DNA from: Rhodoferax sp. | GTDB taxonomy: Bacteria > Pseudomonadota > Gammaproteobacteria > Burkholderiales > Burkholderiaceae_C | NCBI GenBank assembly: GCA_029946045.1 | Contig: JAQSDS010000102.1 | Location: 1 to 6,073, forward strand | DNA: 6,073 nt | Direction: 5' to 3' | Shown here: piece by piece, positions 4,636 to 6,073 of the stretch | Layout: each line of letters opens with the position of its first letter | How positions within the stretch are numbered: position 1 is the first letter of the stretch | Made by a program: the position numbers and the translations under genes | The notes under the pieces: generated by a model | Told to the model about the DNA's origin: nothing | Seen by the model: the letters and a program-made list of their open reading frames with translations, nothing else | Databases searched by the model: none

Positions 4636-6073
4636 ATGGATAAGCATTTTTTGAGTTCATTGTTTTCGCCTGCGTCGATTGTGGTGTTTGCCGGCAAGGC
4701 GGACGAGCCCGAGACGCTCACTTCGCAGGCGCGTGCGCTGCACCAGGCCATCACGGCACAGTGTTTTACCGGAAAACTGATTTTTCTGGATATCCATGCC
4801 AATGGCACCTTGGCCGATCTGGCCGCGGTCAATGCTGATCTGGTCATCATTGCGTTGCCGGCTGACGAGGTCGCCGCCGCGCTGGAAATTGCCGGACGCA
4901 TCAAATGCCGTTCGGCGCTGGTGATCTCGACTGGCATCGACGCCAGCCTGGCGGCTGATCTGCACAAAATGGCGACCCGCGACGGCATCCACCTGTTGGG
5001 CCCCAATAGTCTGGGTTTTCAGCGGCCGTACCTGCAGCTCAATGCCAGCGTGGCCGGTGATATGGCCGCGCCGGGGCCGCTGGCGCTGGTGTCGCAGTCG
5101 GGGGCGCTGACATCATCCATTCTGGACTGGGCCAAAAAGAACGCCGTGGGCTTTTCCTCGGTGGTGTCGCTCGGGCCCAATACGGCGGTGGACATCGCCC
5201 AGGTGCTGGATTTTCTGGCCTCAGACGCCAAGACCCACAGCATCGTGATTTATATGGAGGGCATCACCAACGCCCGGCGTTTCATGAGCGCGCTGCGCGC
5301 GGCAGCCAACGCCAAGCCGGTGGTGGTGCTCAAGGCCGGGCGCAGACCGGCCAGCAACCAGGCGGCCCTGACCCATTCGGGCACCATCGTCGGTTCCGAC
5401 GACGTGTTTGATGCTGCGCTGCGGCGTGCGGGTGCGGTGCGGGTGCGCTCGTTTGTGGCGCTGTTTTCGGCTGCCAAGTGCCTGGCTTCACGCTACAGGC
5501 CGGTGGGCAGACGCCTGGCCATCGTCACCAACGGCGGTGGCCCTGGCGTGCTGGCGGCTGATTGGGTGAGCGAAATCAATCTGGAACTGGGGCGGCTCAC
5601 GCACGAGCAGGCGCTGGCCCTCAAGCCGCAGATGCCCTCGTTGGCCACCCTGAACGATTTGATCGACGTGTCTGAAGATGCCGGGCCGGAACATTTCCGT
5701 TTGGCCATTGAGGCCGTCAGCAAAGCACCCCAAATTGACGGCATTTTGGTGATCTACTCGCCAAAAATGGGGGCCGATGGTGATGCTGTGGCCCGCGCCA
5801 TAGCCGATTTCAACCGCCATGTCAGCAAACCGCTGCTGACGTGCTGGATGGGTGACGCCACAGTGGGTGAGGCCCGCAAGGCGCTGAACGACGCCGCCAT
5901 TCCCACCTTTCGCACGCCTGAGGCGGCGGTGGGCGCATTTGGCAACATCGCCTCGTTCTATAAAAATCAGCAGTTGCTGCAGCAAACGCCGCCACCGCTG
6001 TCAGACCTGTCGCAGCCGGATGTGGAAGGCGCGCGTCTGCTGATCGAAAGTGTGCTGGCCGAGCGCCGCAAGG
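4636..6073 (+). CDS. Acetate-CoA ligase-like protein of the Pat/PatZ type (N-terminal part, runs off the window)
   Basis: I translated this frame from ATG 4636 to the window edge: 479 codons with no stop, so the gene is cut at its 3' end. The visible part matches the NDP-forming acyl-CoA synthetase region of Pat/PatZ proteins. A CoA-binding Rossmann domain (1 to about 130) starts with SLFSPASIVVFAG and ends near LLGPNSLGF (about 121-129). Next come a succinyl-CoA ligase-like domain with LALVSQSGALTSSILDWA (about 150-167), an IVIYMEGITNARRF strand and helix, and KPVVVLKAGR. A second flavodoxin-like domain follows from about 295 (LAIVTNGGGPGVLAAD). His247 in ALTHSGTIVGSD aligns with the phosphorylated histidine of ADP-forming acetyl-CoA synthetases. 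Pat proteins continue with an ATP-grasp and a GNAT lysine acetyltransferase domain that acetylates enzymes such as acetyl-CoA synthetase; neither is visible. The protein could therefore be a bifunctional acetyltransferase or a plain ADP-forming acyl-CoA synthetase; the PatZ-like sequence favours the former. Confidence 0.88.
   Translation, partial: MDKHFLSSLFSPASIVVFAGKADEPETLTSQARALHQAITAQCFTGKLIFLDIHANGTLADLAAVNADLVIIALPADEVAAALEIAGRIKCRSALVISTGIDASLAADLHKMATRDGIHLLGPNSLGFQRPYLQLNASVAGDMAAPGPLALVSQSGALTSSILDWAKKNAVGFSSVVSLGPNTAVDIAQVLDFLASDAKTHSIVIYMEGITNARRFMSALRAAANAKPVVVLKAGRRPASNQAALTHSGTIVGSDDVFDAALRRAGAVRVRSFVALFSAAKCLASRYRPVGRRLAIVTNGGGPGVLAADWVSEINLELGRLTHEQALALKPQMPSLATLNDLIDVSEDAGPEHFRLAIEAVSKAPQIDGILVIYSPKMGADGDAVARAIADFNRHVSKPLLTCWMGDATVGEARKALNDAAIPTFRTPEAAVGAFGNIASFYKNQQLLQQTPPPLSDLSQPDVEGARLLIESVLAERRK

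Noticed and set aside
4557..5006. A 149-codon open frame on the minus strand across the divergent intergenic region and the Pat-like gene start
   Set aside because: The plus-strand frame over most of this span carries conserved CoA-binding domain sequence and a ribosome site; the minus frame has no recognisable motif.

Overview
This is an ordinary, well-packed chromosomal segment from a GC-rich betaproteobacterium. The protein sequences look most like Burkholderiales, probably Comamonadaceae of the Rhodoferax/Polaromonas type. That placement is a judgement from remembered family sequences, not a search. The window shows no mobile elements, CRISPR array, RNA gene or sign of recent transfer.

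Layout: positions 1-2552 carry four plus-strand genes. First is the 3' part of ttcA (tRNA 2-thiocytidine synthesis), then a DUF4136-type lipoprotein gene 15 bp later, then a histidine-phosphatase gene 21 bp after that. After a gap of about 100 bp comes thrH, a HAD-superfamily phosphoserine phosphatase/homoserine phosphotransferase. The first three are spaced like one operon. thrH may share that transcript or have its own promoter. Positions 2556-4457 are on the minus strand: dinB (DNA polymerase IV) is followed 30 bp downstream by a PlsC-like acyltransferase gene, probably on the same transcript. This acyltransferase gene converges on thrH with only 3 bp between the stop codons. A 178-bp divergent intergenic region (4458-4635) separates dinB from a plus-strand gene that runs off the right edge. 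That gene encodes the N-terminal 479 residues of a large acetate-CoA ligase-like protein of the Pat/PatZ family, or of a related ADP-forming acyl-CoA synthetase.

The genes do housekeeping work (tRNA thiolation, serine/threonine metabolism, lipid acylation, translesion synthesis, acyl-CoA or protein-acetylation metabolism) and do not form one pathway. I found no convincing undescribed system. The points most worth a second look are: an apparently intact phospho-histidine in the Pat-like protein, an insertion of about 30 residues in the fingers region of DinB together with no evident clamp-binding tail, the dinB-acyltransferase gene pair, two start codons decided by ribosome-binding-site spacing, and two unrelated phosphatases side by side.
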